This document shows, piece by piece, positions 1-54,237 of a stretch of DNA of 64,000 nt; position 1 is the first letter of the stretch; each line of letters starts with the position of its first letter. A model generated the notes under the pieces. That model did not search any database. It had not been told where the DNA came from and saw only the letters and a program-made list of their open reading frames with translations. The stretch spans positions 47,346,509 to 47,410,508 of the forward strand of contig NC_073307.1 in assembly GCF_027595985.1 (NCBI RefSeq). The letters are read 5' to 3'. This DNA comes from Sorex araneus (lineage: Eukaryota; Chordata; Mammalia; Eulipotyphla; Soricidae). Both the position numbers and the translations under genes were made by a program.

Positions 1-329
1 GTCTGAGGCTGAACCAGAATCCTCCTTGAGGACTCTGGTTACTGAAGGAAAATGCATCAAAGAGGTAAAGAAAATGAGTGGATGGTGCACAGTGGAGGCC
101 TCACCCCTTCCCTCTCCCCACCGTGCCTCACCCCCCAACCAGAACACTGCTCTGAGTCAAAAGGCGTCCCGTCAGGGGACAGTTGCAGGGGGAGGGGGAC
201 AGGGGGACAGGCACTGAGTTGCAAGGACGCAGCCCCGAGCCCCAACCTGGGGAAGGTTGCATCGCAGTTTTCCTCACCAGCCCCTACGTGTGTTGATGTT
301 TGGGGAGCAATGTCGTCAAGGCTTAATGC

Positions 330-394
330 AGTGTGTGTGCGTGTGTGTGTCTCTGTGTGTGTGTGTATGTGTGTGTGAGTGTGTGTGTGTGTGG
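330..394. repeat. (TG)n microsatellite, interrupted
   Basis: TG dinucleotide run broken by single CG, TC, TA and AG units. Confidence 0.9.
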
Positions 395-2563
395 TGGGGC
401 CGGTGAGTGCAGGGTGAGGAGGGCTGGGCAGCCGGGTCAGACCTCGACCTAGAGCAGGACCCAGAGAGGAGTTGCAGATCTGACTCCTGATCACAGTGTT
501 TTTCCTTAGGGTCTGAGACGGAGCCGGTGCCCTCAGCTGGGGGGCAGGATGGGGGGGCAGGATGGGGGGGCGGGGTGGGGTGGGAGGGAGGTGGGAGGGC
601 TCTATCCCAGCATCAGATGTGACCAAGAAATGAGGCATACAGTAGCAAGTGGAGTGAACCTGATGGTTTCATTGGCCAAAGAAGAGGGTTGCCCTCACCC
701 CTCCTCCCCGGGGCCACGGGACGCAGGTTAGAACCGATGTACAATATGTCCGAATGGTCCCCGAGTCCCTGGGGTGTTTGCACGCACAGAGGGCTTCAGG
801 TCTGGATGCACAGGGTAAGTGTGCGCACCGGGAAAGCACGGGCATGCCAAGACGGGGGCTGGGCCGCGTCCCCACCGGCTGCCGTGGGCGTCCCGGAGGA
901 GGGTCAGGCGGATTGCATGGAACCAATAAAAGCACTTCGAGAAACACAGCACCACTGGCCAACGGATTTCCTTTGGTTGTGTGTGGCACCCCTTTCTTGG
1001 AGGGGTTGGGACAGGGGTGGGGGCTGAGAGCGAGGCCGGCCGCTTCAGAACAGCGGCAGGGAAAGCCAGCTGTGAAGCCGGCCTGGCCTCCGAGGCCCCA
1101 CGCAGGGAGTTTCGATCCTGGCCCCCAGCTCGGTGGAAGGAAAGGAAGGCTAGACAGCGTTGCTGGTGGCAGTGACTGAGCCAGACTGTGACTCTAAGCC
1201 ATCTCCGGGGGAGCCCCGGTGTCCCTCTGCGACTGTGCGGTGTGACCGTGCGCTTCTGCCCTCCAGCCAGCACGGGACGAGAGGGCCCGGGTGAGCACCC
1301 GTGTCCCTTTCCCGGCTGGTATGCTCAGTCCTTCCCCCCCGGCCCTGACCCGTGAGGCTGGTTCCACTGTCTGGCTGTGCCCAGCTCACGTCAGAGTGGG
1401 GGAGTCTCTGCTGGTCCTGGCAGAGTGACCCCACGGTAGAGGGCGGCTCCGGCCAGATCCAAGCCATAGTTCTCCAGTGGGGACAGAGCCCCGCAGGGCT
1501 GGGCGGGGTCCCGAGTCCCCCAGCCTTGCCGCACCCCTACTAAGCAGCTTTCCATCGCAATCTCGCAATCTCGTGACCGCTTGGCTGTTTCTCTCTTGGT
1601 CTCAGAAAATACTAGCAATATACTTATTTTTTCCCCAAAAAAGGCTTAACTTAGGCACTTTTCACACGTTTCCTTCAAATGATTGTAAAGCATATGAGGC
1701 AGCAGGAGGCACGGATCACACTGCATATGTTTGGGGCAACTTTTTTTTTTTTTTTTTTTTGGTTTCCTTAATGGTACAGCCGTGGAGACGTGGAGACGGA
1801 GGCGGCAGGGATTGTTGGGGGGAGAGCAGGCGAGCGACTCCAGCTCCTCAGAATCCCTTGCACATCTGGAAGTAGCTAGGGTGGAAAAGCCAGCTTCCCA
1901 TGGGTGGGGGTCGGAATGTGGCTTCGAAAAGCCCACCGTTATGTCGGTTCTCGGTCCTGGCTGTGTGCCACAGAGCCTCCCGGGGAGATGTGTGTAGATC
2001 GATCGGGACCCTCGCCCCTCCATGCTGTGTTTGTCCGGGGGTCCTCCAGGAAGCCCCCCCGCCAGCCTCCCTTCCCACTTAGGCGGCCCGGTGGCTGGAA
2101 GGGATGGGCTGTTTCCACCTCAGCTCTCTGCCTTATCTGCGTCCAGTCGCCACCTAGTGGCCAAAGACTGTACCCACCAGCTCCCCAGGCGGAAGGCAAA
2201 GGAGTCCTTTCCAGCCCCTTCCCTGTCGTCACGGCCCCAGCAGTCCCAGCTGTGTCCCAGCAGTCAGGAGTCTCCAGCAGCAACCACTCACTCAGACAGA
2301 AATGCACTTGTGTCCGAGAGCAACGGCGGCGTGAGCTCTCAGTGCCCAGGAGAGGGGTTACTGGAACTGCAATACTGGCTGCCCGGCGGCCACCCTTGTT
2401 CAGTGACCCCGGCCGGGCCCCCGCACTGCCCTCAGGACAGGGCCGAGGCCATGCGTTTGGGTGTGGGGAGGGGGGCCGGCCTTGCCTCTGAGGTGGCCTG
2501 CCGAGTAGCCAAACTGGTTTGTTGCTTTTTATTTATTTCTTTTTTTGTATTTGAATATTTTGT

Positions 2564-2566
<3 letters not shown>

Positions 2567-2614
<48 letters not shown>

Positions 2615-2625
2615 ACGTGTATGTG
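2567..2625. repeat. (TG)n microsatellite
   Basis: Nearly pure TG run of over 20 units, preceded by T-rich sequence. Confidence 0.95.
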
Positions 2626-3220
2626 TTAGGAATAATAAGTCATAAACTACTCCCAACTTTGTTTCTTGAGGGATGTGTGATTCCAATGGAAACGGGTTGG
2701 CAATCTCCAGGGGTCTCGTGATCAGGGTGCTCCTCCGAGCAGGAAGTCCAAGTGCTCTGCTTGGATTTCCAGATGGTGTCTGGGAAAGAACCATCTGGAC
2801 AGAAACCTGACCTGATGTGGGGTCTGCTCTGGAAATGCCCCCCTCCCCGCCCCGCCCTGCCCTGCACCCCACCCCCTCCCCCCTCCCCCGTGTGAGCATT
2901 GGACTAGAGGCGTCTGCTGCTTCCAGAGACAGCCATTGTGGCTGAGGTCCTCCCGGGCCCTCCAGGAGATGGTACCTGTGACTGGCCTTACTGGACCTCC
3001 CAATCTCTGCTGTGAACCCTTTTCTCTTGGGGTGGCTGTGAGCCTGGAGAATTCTGAGCAATAGGAAGCCAGAGCTTTCTCTGGCTCTGTGACAGGGTCA
3101 AAACAGGGACTGGCTAAACTTGTGAGGTTTGGGCATCCCCAGGGGTACCACCCTAGGGGGCATTAATCATTAGGAAGCTCAACAAGGTAACTACAGCCTG
3201 GGGTGCCTGCGAGCAAGGCT

Positions 3221-3284
3221 CTGTGTGTGTGTGTGTGTGTCTGTGTGTGTGTGTGTCTGTGTGTGTCTGTGTGTGCCCGTACGT
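3221..3284. repeat. (TG)n microsatellite, interrupted
   Basis: TG repeat with regularly spaced TC interruptions. Confidence 0.9.
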
Positions 3285-3799
3285 GTGTATCTGCACAGAG
3301 CATGAGAGCAGATGGGTGCCACCCGCTGGTCTGTCGTCTGTTCGTGTGTATGCGTGGATTTACATTGATGCATTTCTTGAGAAAGGTGCAAGAATTTCAC
3401 CGACAAAGAGGGACACATCTGCTTTGTTATTTATAATAGAAAGCTGAATTTTAATTTTTTAAAGGGCACTGCTAAATGACTGAGAATCGAGTTTTTAGTT
3501 TTGCTATTTTTTTAATTGGTAGAGGATTTTTATATATTTTTTCCATTTCATTGGGTTGTGTCCTTATTTATATAAATACTTTATCTGTAAGAGGCAAGGA
3601 AGGAGACTTCCTTGCTTTTAATTATTGTGGTTGTCAGCATCCCTATTTTATTTCCCGTGTGATTTCTCTGTCTTACCTTCCAAATGAGAAAATGTTTTCC
3701 TGTATTTGTACATTGTCAGATTCTATAGTTTCATAGATAATTTAACCAAATTGCTCTATGTATTATTATTCCATGAGTATAAAGTTCTATTTTAACGTC

Positions 3800-3807
3800 T
3801 GTAAATA
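3800..3807 (+). promoter_or_regulatory. Pumilio response element-like TGTAAATA
   Basis: Matches the Pumilio consensus UGUAHAUA within the probable 3' UTR, 114 bp before the AATAAA. A second copy is at 3894-3901. Confidence 0.4.
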
Positions 3808-3893
3808 CTTCAAAACTGGCTTCTTTTCTCAAACTCCCGCACGGGGGTTATTGTTTACATCACAGAAACTGTAGAATCTCTATGCTCATGTAC

Positions 3894-3901
3894 TGTAAAT
3901 A
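3894..3901 (+). promoter_or_regulatory. Second Pumilio response element-like TGTAAATA
   Basis: Second exact TGTAAATA, 20 bp before the AATAAA signal. Functional only if this region is transcribed as 3' UTR. Confidence 0.4.
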
Positions 3902-3920
3902 GTGAAGTGATCGGCTTATA

Positions 3921-3926
3921 AATAAA
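3921..3926 (+). terminator. Candidate polyadenylation signal AATAAA
   Basis: Canonical AATAAA on the plus strand at the end of an AT-rich block, just before base composition returns to GC-rich intergenic sequence. Cleavage would be expected near 3940. Confidence 0.5.
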
Positions 3927-3945
3927 CTTAACAAATACACTATGG

Positions 3946-4557
3946 AGATTAAAAAGACAATATCACCGACAGCCCTGCCCACGTGTATCTTTCTTGGCCT
4001 ATGAGCTGAACTCTCAGCCTCCTCGGGGGAGGGGGGACTCCTCAACTCCTTCTTCCTTCACAGCCTTTTTTGGGGGTTCAGTCTGAACCACTCAGACCCA
4101 CGGAGCTCACAGCTCACTCCTGGCTTCTGGCCACAACCTTTGTAAAACTGAATTAAGGACTCGCTGGTTCGACTTCTATGCTCTGTTTGTCCCACTAAGT
4201 GACTGATTGGTGGGACGGGGGACCCGGGACACTCCTGGGCAGGCATGTTCACAGCAGTGGGTAGGAGCCGATGCCTGTGTTATTTTCATGGTCGGGGGGC
4301 AGGGGGCGGGGGGGCACGTGGCTTCCAGCACCCATCTTCCTGTGGGGTTCCCAGTGTGACACAGCCCTCTTTGGGCCTTAGCCTGTATCTTGCCCCAAAA
4401 CAGCTTTATTTTATTTTATTTTATTTTGCATCTAGTTGATCTCTTTGGAGATTTAATTATGAGCCTGGAGCAGGGCTAGTAGACAGAACTTACATGCAGC
4501 GGCTGGGGGCATGGGTGTGGCTGCTGGGCCTGCCAGGGACTCATCCGACTGCAAGAA
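3946..4557. other. Intergenic, no feature recognised
   Basis: Mixed sequence between the probable convergent 3' end and the first SINE. It has a G-rich run near 4290-4318 and (TTTTA)n at 4404-4428. Nothing coding was recognised. Confidence 0.5.
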
Positions 4558-4570
4558 GGCCCGGAATTTT

Positions 4571-4740
4571 TTTTTTTTGGGGGGGGGTCACACCTGGCGA
4601 TGCACAGGGGTTACTCCTGGCTCTGCACTCAGGAATTACTCCTGGCCGTGCTCAGGGGACCATATGGGATGCTGGGATTTGAACCCGGGTCGGCCGCGTG
4701 CAAGGCAAACACCCTACCCGCTGTGCTATCTCTCCAGCCC
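4571..4740 (-). mobile_element. Short tRNA-derived SINE
   Basis: Antisense full-length copy of the 170-bp SINE: T-rich tail at left, GGTCACACC...CCAGCCCC at right. It is flanked by a 13-bp target duplication GGCCCGGAATTTT (4558-4570 and 4744-4756). Confidence 0.9.
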
Positions 4741-5087
4741 CATGGCCCGGAATTTTGAACCAGAAAACCAGGGTACCTGAAATCTTCAGCAGGGTAGCAT
4801 CCTTGTAGAGCTCAGAGGCACGGCGGCAGCTGCCGGCCTGTGTGCTGGGGCTCTGGTAGGGCAGGAACATGGCCCATCTCCACTCTGGAAATCACTCCCC
4901 AGAGGTCTCAGCTGGGACTGGGTATAACTCTGTTTTGAAGTGCAGCTTGACTGTGAGAGACTCGTGGGGATGAAACCTCAGGAAGGAAAATGCCATAGAA
5001 GAGGCCCCTCTGGGTGCTAGGCCCTCAGAACTATTCTCAGGTTACTTCCATCCTCCCTGCTGGTGGCTTGTTTTCTCTCTTGGGATT

Positions 5088-5297
5088 TTTTTGTTGTTGT
5101 TGTTGTTGTAGTTGTTGTTTGGAGGCGACAGGGTGGAGGAGGAGATGCCACACCCAGCAATGCTCAGAGGTTACTTTTGGCTCTGCACTCAGGAATCACT
5201 CCTGGCAGTGCTCATGGGACCATATGGGCCGCCAGGGAGTAAACCAGGGTTGGCGGCATGCAAAGCAGGCCTACCGCTGTGCTGTCTCGCTGGCCCT
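5088..5297 (-). mobile_element. Diverged short SINE
   Basis: Antisense copy with a (TTG)n tail, a recognisable TCTGCACTCAGGAATCAC body and a degraded tRNA-like head ending TGGCCC. Confidence 0.75.
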
Positions 5298-5433
5298 CTG
5301 CTGGGATTCCTCTGGTCGGACGGGACTCTGGTGACCAAGATGAATGGGGAGATAGCGCCTGAGCAGCGGGGTCCTCTGGCAGGATCTGTGTGATGGACAG
5401 CAGAGAGCCCTCCAGGGGCTCGGGACTTCGGGG

Positions 5434-5435
<2 letters not shown>

Positions 5436-5498
<63 letters not shown>

Positions 5499-5567
5499 GG
5501 TGGTTATGGGCGGGAGGTGGTGGTGGTGGAAGGTGGTCCAGCATCTGGGCCTTCCTAGCTAGGACTC

Positions 5568-5601
<34 letters not shown>

Positions 5602-5672
5602 GGTGGTTGTGGGCGGGAGGTTGTGATGGTGGAAGGTGGTCCAGCATCTGGGCCTTCCTAGCTGGGACTCGG
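5436..5672. repeat. Duplicated (TG)n plus G-rich unit, period 103 bp
   Basis: Two tandem units, each a TG run followed by a TTGGTGGTT...GGGCGGGAGG...GGGACTC block. The blocks start at 5497 and 5600 and are nearly identical; the first TG run is much longer than the second. Confidence 0.9.
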
Positions 5673-6510
5673 CTCAGCACCGAATCCCAGCGATGACCCC
5701 TTCCAGGCTGTGTTCAGTGGAACAAGAAGCGGAAAGGAACCCTGGTGGTCCAGGATTCCGCGCCTGTGTCAGGCCGGCCCAGCACGTACCAGGTGAAAGG
5801 CCTTCTTCAGAACGAGGTTTGCCGGGATGAACGCACAGGTCATGCGCCTGCCAGCAGCTGACGCTCAGTGGGGAGGAGGTGGTACTGGGAGGGGCTCGGG
5901 ATCGGCGCTGGGAGGCTGGTGCCTGGCTGCTGGTTTGCACACTGACCCCACCCCAGGCCTGTGCGTCCTCACCTCTGGATGCTTAGTCCGAGATCCAGGA
6001 GCCTCGAGTTTCTCCCCAAGAGGCTGTTTGTGAGGATGGAATTGGGCTCCTGGTCAGAGGCTCCTAATAAGCCTCAACATGCCTGATTTCATTGGGGGAT
6101 GACATGACCCCAGGAGAGACTCCACAAAGACCCTGCCCCTCCACGTGACGGCGGGAGGTGGTGCGGACTCGGGACTCAGGGGCCTGTCAGAGCACACGAA
6201 GCCAGTAGGTGGCGCACTCCACCACACGTTCCGCGCGCGCCCCACGGGGAAGGACAGGAAGTGCCGAGGGCGCTCCGGAATGGGGCTTGCGGTTGACGTC
6301 AGAACCTGCATGTGTGGGCGGAGCTGCTGCGTCAGGAGCCCCAATCGATCCAGTGGAAGTTGCAGGGACACTGTGTTGTCTGTGACCTTCGTATGTGCTG
6401 CTGAAAGGAAGCCAGGGACGTGCCGTGAGGGTGATCCAGCCTGCCCCTGCGTGGCCCAGTTTCATATATGATAATATATAAGCTCGGTTTCATATATATT
6501 TTACATGTAT
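5673..6510. other. No feature recognised
   Basis: GC-rich unique sequence with open frames on both strands but no recognisable protein or repeat. Confidence 0.4.
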
Positions 6511-6651
6511 GTAAAAAAGGGAGGGAAACTGGGGGACATTGAAGGTGGGAAATGTACACTAGTGAAGGGAAGGGTATTGGCACATTATATGCCTGAAACT
6601 CAATCAGGAGCAACTTTGTAACTATGTATCTCACGGTGATTCGATTTAAAA
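6511..6651 (+). mobile_element. L1 3'-end fragment
   Basis: Resembles the shrew L1 3' UTR seen elsewhere here: GGGACA...GGAAATGTACAC...AACTTTGTAACTATGTATCTC followed by GTGATTCGATTTAAA. Confidence 0.55.
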
Positions 6652-6897
6652 GTCACTGTATCACTGTCCTCCCATTGTTCATTGATTTGCTTGAGCCGGC
6701 ACCAGTAACGTCTCCATTGTGACACTTGTTACTGTTTTTGGCATATCCAATATGCCACGGGTAGCTTGCCAGGCTCTGCCGTGCGGGCAGGATACTCTCG
6801 GTGGCTTGCCAGGCTCTCCAAGAGGGACGGAGGAATCAAACCCGGGTTGGCCACGTCCAAGGCAAACGCCCTACTTGCTGTGCTATTGCTCCAGCCC
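6652..6897 (-). mobile_element. Long-type SINE (second body)
   Basis: Antisense copy of the second SINE type. It starts CACTGT, contains GGCACCAGTAACGTCTCC and TTTTTGGCATATC, and ends in the same tRNA-like head (GGTTGGCC...GCTCCAGCCC) as the short SINE. Confidence 0.85.
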
Positions 6898-7026
6898 AAC
6901 TTAAAAATAAGTTTAATTTTTTTAAGGGGAGGTAAAGTAAACTGGTGGTTTACCAACAATTTGGAGAAACCATAATCCCCTAATCAATTGCTCTAAAAAT
7001 ATTGGCTGCTGCATACAATTTTATAT

Positions 7027-7130
7027 GGGGGCCTGAGGCACAGTACAGTGTGTAAGGTGCTTGCCTTGCATGAGCCCCACCAGGATTGATTCCTGAGCAC
7101 AGAACCAGGAGTAACCCTGCGACCAAAAAG
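7027..7130 (+). mobile_element. Diverged, shortened SINE
   Basis: Sense copy with head GTGCTTGCCTTGCATGAG and tail CAGGAGTAACCCTG; the central part is deleted. Confidence 0.55.
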
Positions 7131-7870
7131 AAGAAAAAAGATTTTATATGGGAAGATGAGAAGTTCTGGATCGAATGCCCAGTGTAGAAGGTCTGGAACA
7201 GGGGAGCATCTTACAGGTGATGATGAAGAAACATGGTGAAGCCAAACCCGGCCCAGCTGCCCACGGTTCTGCAGCAGATCCCTGGTAAGGAGAAAGTGGG
7301 AGGAGCCCCGCTGTCATTGGAGATGGGAGAAATATTTAAGGAACGAAGTTTGTTTGCATCAAATCCCAGCCAACGAGCTGTCAATCCCAGCCAACGAGCT
7401 CTCCTGAGGGAGAGTTAGGACAAACCAGCTTGCCCAGGAAGCAGCCTTGGCACTGGACCTTCGAGGTTTCTGAGGATTGCATCCTTGGGCCTGACACCTC
7501 AGAAAGGAAGGGGGCGGTGGGTGGGAGCAGCAGAGGAAGAAACTGAGTCAACAGCCTGGCTCTGCCCACAAGGAGGCTGGAGTTCAGCAGGACCAGACTG
7601 TCCCCTGTCAGGCCCCAGTGACCAGGCCTGGACAGCTGCTGGGGACCAGCCCGTGGGTGTTGGTCATCCTAGGAGAGCCCCTACCCACAAAGGGGCAGGT
7701 GTCCCATCTGCCAACAGCACCTACAGCGCTGGGAAGAACCCAAGTCCTTGGTTCTGTAGTGATGCACCAGAGAACTAGTCCCAGCACCCACCACACCAGC
7801 TGTGTCTGTTGCCAGGACAAGGATGATTATGTCAGGAAGTGCCCACGTTTCCATAAAGATGTGGGGAACT
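7131..7870. other. No gene recognised
   Basis: Unique sequence, possibly distal PDE6A 3' UTR or intergenic, carrying only the short duplication noted separately. Confidence 0.4.
7362..7403. repeat. 21-bp tandem duplication
   Basis: Two adjacent copies of AATCCCAGCCAACGAGCT plus three bases, differing by one base at the end. Confidence 0.85.
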
Positions 7871-7874
7871 GGAA

Positions 7875-8212
7875 CGGTAGTGTTGAGGGTTGGGCACTTG
7901 CTTTGCATGCAGCCGACCCAGGTTCAATCCCAGGCACCCCATATGGCTTTTTTTGTCTTTTTGGGTCACACCCGGCGATGCTCAGGGCTCACTCCTGGCT
8001 CTGCACTCAGGAATTACCCCTGGTGGTGCTCAGGGGACCCTATGGGATGCTGGGAATGGAACCCGGGTTGACCGCATGCAAGGCAAACACCCTACCCGCT
8101 GTGCTATCACTCCAGCCCCAACCATATGGCTTCTTGAACGCCGCCACTGAGTGATCACTGAGTGCAGAGTCAGGAGTCATTCCTGAGCACCATCAGGTGT
8201 AAGTCAAAAAAA
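7875..8212 (+). mobile_element. Old SINE split by a younger SINE
   Basis: Sense head at 7875-7949 and body/tail at 8133-8212, interrupted by the antisense copy at 7950-8121. Confidence 0.75.
7950..8121 (-). mobile_element. Short SINE nested in an older SINE
   Basis: Antisense copy flanked by an 11-bp target duplication CCATATGGCTT (7939-7949, 8122-8132), itself derived from the host SINE's CCATATGG motif. Confidence 0.9.
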
Positions 8213-8309
8213 AATTTTAAAAAAGAGGTAGAATGAATTCAGATAATAATAGTGCCTAAATCCATTGTTAAATCCTTCAGCTAAGAAACAAATGAAAAAG
8301 AAACATTCA

Positions 8310-8466
8310 GGGCTGGAGTTAGCAATGAGCAGAGTGCATACTTTGTATACAGGGGGCCCGGGTTCAGTCCCCAGCACCAGGTGGTCCCCAGAGCACTGCC
8401 AGGAGTGACCATAGAGCACCAAGCCAGGAGTGGCTCTTGAGCAATACCAGGTGTGGCCCCCAAACA
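8310..8466 (+). mobile_element. Old short SINE
   Basis: Sense copy, about 75-80% like the young consensus; GGGCTGGAG head and CCAGGTGTGGCCCCC tail. Confidence 0.75.
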
Positions 8467-8639
8467 GAAAACAAAAGAAAGGGAGGGGGTGTAGTAGCCC
8501 AGTAGGTCAACCTGTACCTGAGTGATAGGGCGAGTTCATCAGCAGTCTGAGGGTGCCTACAGGCTTCCTGACACCCCAAAATTGCTGCTGTGTCTCTGAC
8601 TGGACCCCAACAACTTGGGACCAAGTTTCCCAAGAAATT

Positions 8640-9092
8640 AAGTGGCCAAAATTAGGTATGTGGGAGTCATGCCCACAAAACACCTCCAGCTCAGCTATAC
8701 AAGCTCATTTATCGGCCTTGCTTCAGAGACCCATAAATAAATCTCAGGTAAAAAGCAGGCCATTTAAACTCATTAACAGCCATGAACCAGAGACTCACAA
8801 ACGAATCTCGGAGGAGAGCAGCACGCCGCAGAGATGCCTCCGGAATCAAAATATTTTAAAAAATTTTAGAAATCCAGGAGCGCTCAGCTGCTTTTGTGGT
8901 TGTGCAACATTTCATACTATTCATAACAAGCATACAAAATTAATTATTTAGCATCTGCCTATGGGGCAGGCTTGGGAGGTGGTGGGAAAATTTAAAATAA
9001 TGGTTGTGGGAAGGTGTAATGGTGGTGGCACTGGTGTTGAAATACTGAATGTAAACAATTATTGTGAACAATTTTATTAAAATAAAAATTTA
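8640..9092 (+). mobile_element. Unclassified interspersed repeat, copy 1
   Basis: Shares ordered blocks with 40045-40785: CTCATTAAC...CCAGAGACTCACAAA, GCAGAGATGCCTC, TTTGGGGCAG/ATGGGGCAG, AATAATGG...GGGAAGGTGTAATGG and a 3' end AATAAAAATTT. No coding capacity seen. Confidence 0.7.
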
Positions 9093-9107
9093 AGTAATGT
9101 GGAGTTC

Positions 9108-9299
9108 GGGGCTGGCAAGATAGCACAGCGGGTAGGGTGTTTGCCTTGCACGTGGCCAACCCGGGTTCAATTCCCAGCATCCCATATGATCCCCTGAGCA
9201 CCACCAGGAGTAATTCCTGAGTGCAGAGCCAGGAGTAACCCCTGTGCATCCATCACTGGGTGGGACCCAAAAAGAAAAAAAATTAAAATTAAAAATAAA
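9108..9299 (+). mobile_element. Young short SINE in the PDE6A 3' flank
   Basis: Full-length sense copy with A-rich tail and a 15-bp target duplication AGTAATGTGGAGTTC (9093-9107, 9300-9314). Confidence 0.92.
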
Positions 9300-9314
9300 A
9301 GTAATGTGGAGTTC

Positions 9315-9862
9315 ATGCCTGCTTTGTCGGCTTAATTGGTGGCTGAATAAATAGCAGTACTCCTATATTTAAAAAAAATAAAATAATATAAATAAAAATA
9401 AATGAAAGAAAAGAGAGGAGAAAGAAAGCAAGAAAGGGGAAGCAAGGAAGGAGGGAAAGAAGGTTGAGAAAACAGATGAAGTAATTGTGATAAAGCTTGT
9501 TTGAGTAATAAGGTTAGACTGAGTGATGGTGAGAAGACGGGTTTCTGGTACAATTTCTGTCTTTGAGCATGACGGAAGATGTTTATAAGGAAACAAAACA
9601 ATGAAAGTAAAACAACAACAGAAAATGAAAATAAAACACCACAAGTCATTATAAGCAAGGTAATGAATGTGGCATTAATCACAGGTTTAATGGAAGTCTG
9701 TGAAAGACAGAATGTCCGTTTGCTCAACGCAGAGTTCCCAGGGCTGAAAAATAAATCTTTACGAGCTATTAGGTAAGCGGAAGTTGGGTTCTCTTTCTCC
9801 TGCGCACTTCACATCTCCAGGTGTGTGGTCTCCGGCTGGCCTTGCGGGGGCAGCCCGGGGCG
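9315..9862 (-). other. PDE6A: PDE6A proximal 3' UTR
   Basis: Sequence directly after the PDE6A stop codon. It contains a purine-rich tract on the plus strand at 9402-9466 and no competing gene. The 3' UTR probably continues past the SINE at 9108-9299. I could not identify the polyadenylation site with confidence: minus-strand AATAAA candidates at about 9073 and 4404-4425 lie in repeat or low-complexity sequence. Confidence 0.6.
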
Positions 9863-53044
<43,182 letters not shown>

Positions 53045-53787
53045 CTAGCAAAGAAGTGGAAAAAACACCGATTTTTCAAAGGCCGCAGCGACTCCAGCAG
53101 GAGCCTGTGCATGAGAGGGGTCTTGTTCTTGGCCACATGTACCCTGGCTCTCCAGGGTCACGAGTCTGACCCAACCCCCCTCTAAGGGGTGGGCTTCCTC
53201 AGCTGCCCGGGGCTCACTGTCTTCAGCTGTGTCCTTTTTCCTGGGGACCTGCCAGGGATCTAGTCATGGCAAGTGGGCTGGGAAGTGCTTCAAGGGGTTC
53301 TGGGGGTTGAGAACAAGGAGAATGGCTGCTGCTGGGGTCCAGGGCAGGGGGTGGGGAGGTGGAGCCATCAACCAGGTGGCACTCGGCCCCCCTGCCCTGG
53401 CTGCTCTCCTTCCTCCACTCCTGCCATTGTTTCTGTATCAGCCTCAGGACGCTTCCTCCTACCCTTGTGGCACCAGGAAATCTCCCATCTCAAAAGCACC
53501 TCTCTTCAGTCGCATGACTTCCTAGCAGGGACTCAGATTTTGGGGGTGGGGGGCTTCCCCTCACTCAGATGATCTGAACACCCAAATGGAAGGCAAGTCA
53601 GAAACTACTTTATAAATGAAAAGACTGGGACTTGATGAGTCCTAATGAGAGACTAGGGATGCATCTGTAGGAAAAACGTGGGTCAAAATCAAAGTGGAGG
53701 CCCTGGAGCACCTGCAGTACCTTTTCTGCTCTGTGACTTATGGTTAATAGCTCATTTTATTATTTATTTACATATTTATTTATTTGG
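53045..53787. other. PDE6A presumed intron 5, unique
   Basis: Upstream of exon 6. I looked for exon 5 (EFFDVWP-type sequence) and did not find it. Confidence 0.5.
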
Positions 53788-54041
53788 GCTGGAGTGATAG
53801 CTCAGCGGGTAGGGCGTTCGCCTTGCATGCGGCCGACCCGGGTTTGATTCCTCCGTCCCTCTCGGAGAGCCCAACAAGCTACCGAGAGTATCTCGTCTGC
53901 ACAGCAGAGTCTGGCAAGCTACCCGTGGCATATTCAATATGCCATAAACAGTAACAGCAAGTCTTACAATAGAGACGTTACTGATTCCCTCGCGAGCAAA
54001 TTGATGAGCAACGGGATGACCGTGATACAGTGATGCAGTGA
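53788..54041 (+). mobile_element. Young long-type SINE
   Basis: Sense full-length with head plus second body; 13-bp target duplication TTTATTTATTTGG with one mismatch (53775-53787, 54042-54054). Confidence 0.93.
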
Positions 54042-54054
54042 TTTACTTATTTGG

Positions 54055-54210
54055 TTTTTAGGGCTATACCTGGCAGTCCTCAGGGATTACTCCTGGTTCT
54101 ACACTCAGGAATGACTCCTGGAGGTGCTCCTGGAGGACTAGAGATTAGGCCTGGGTTGGCCGTATGCAGGGCAAATTCCCTACCTGCTCTGGTATTATTG
54201 CTCTGGCCCT
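54055..54210 (-). mobile_element. Short SINE
   Basis: Antisense; GGGATTACTCCTGGTTCTAC, TTGCTCTGGCCC. Confidence 0.75.
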
Positions 54211-54237
54211 GGGTTAATGTTAAAAACAGCTATTCGG

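Larger units (their letters stand above)
1..3945 (+). other. Probable 3' UTR of a convergent gene (PPARGC1B by synteny)
   Basis: GC-rich sequence without SINEs, with three TG microsatellites, changing after about 3430 to AT-rich sequence that ends near AATAAA (3921-3926). Absence of SINEs plus an AT-rich terminus with a polyadenylation signal is typical of a long 3' UTR. In human the gene tail-to-tail with PDE6A is PPARGC1B, which has a very long 3' UTR. No coding exon of it is visible here, so the identity rests on gene order alone. Confidence 0.45.

Noticed and set aside
795..815. Minus-strand Leu-Cys-Ile-Gln-Thr-stop resembling a PDE6 CaaX tail
   Set aside because: No flanking similarity to the PDE6A tail, and the true exon 22 was found at 9863.
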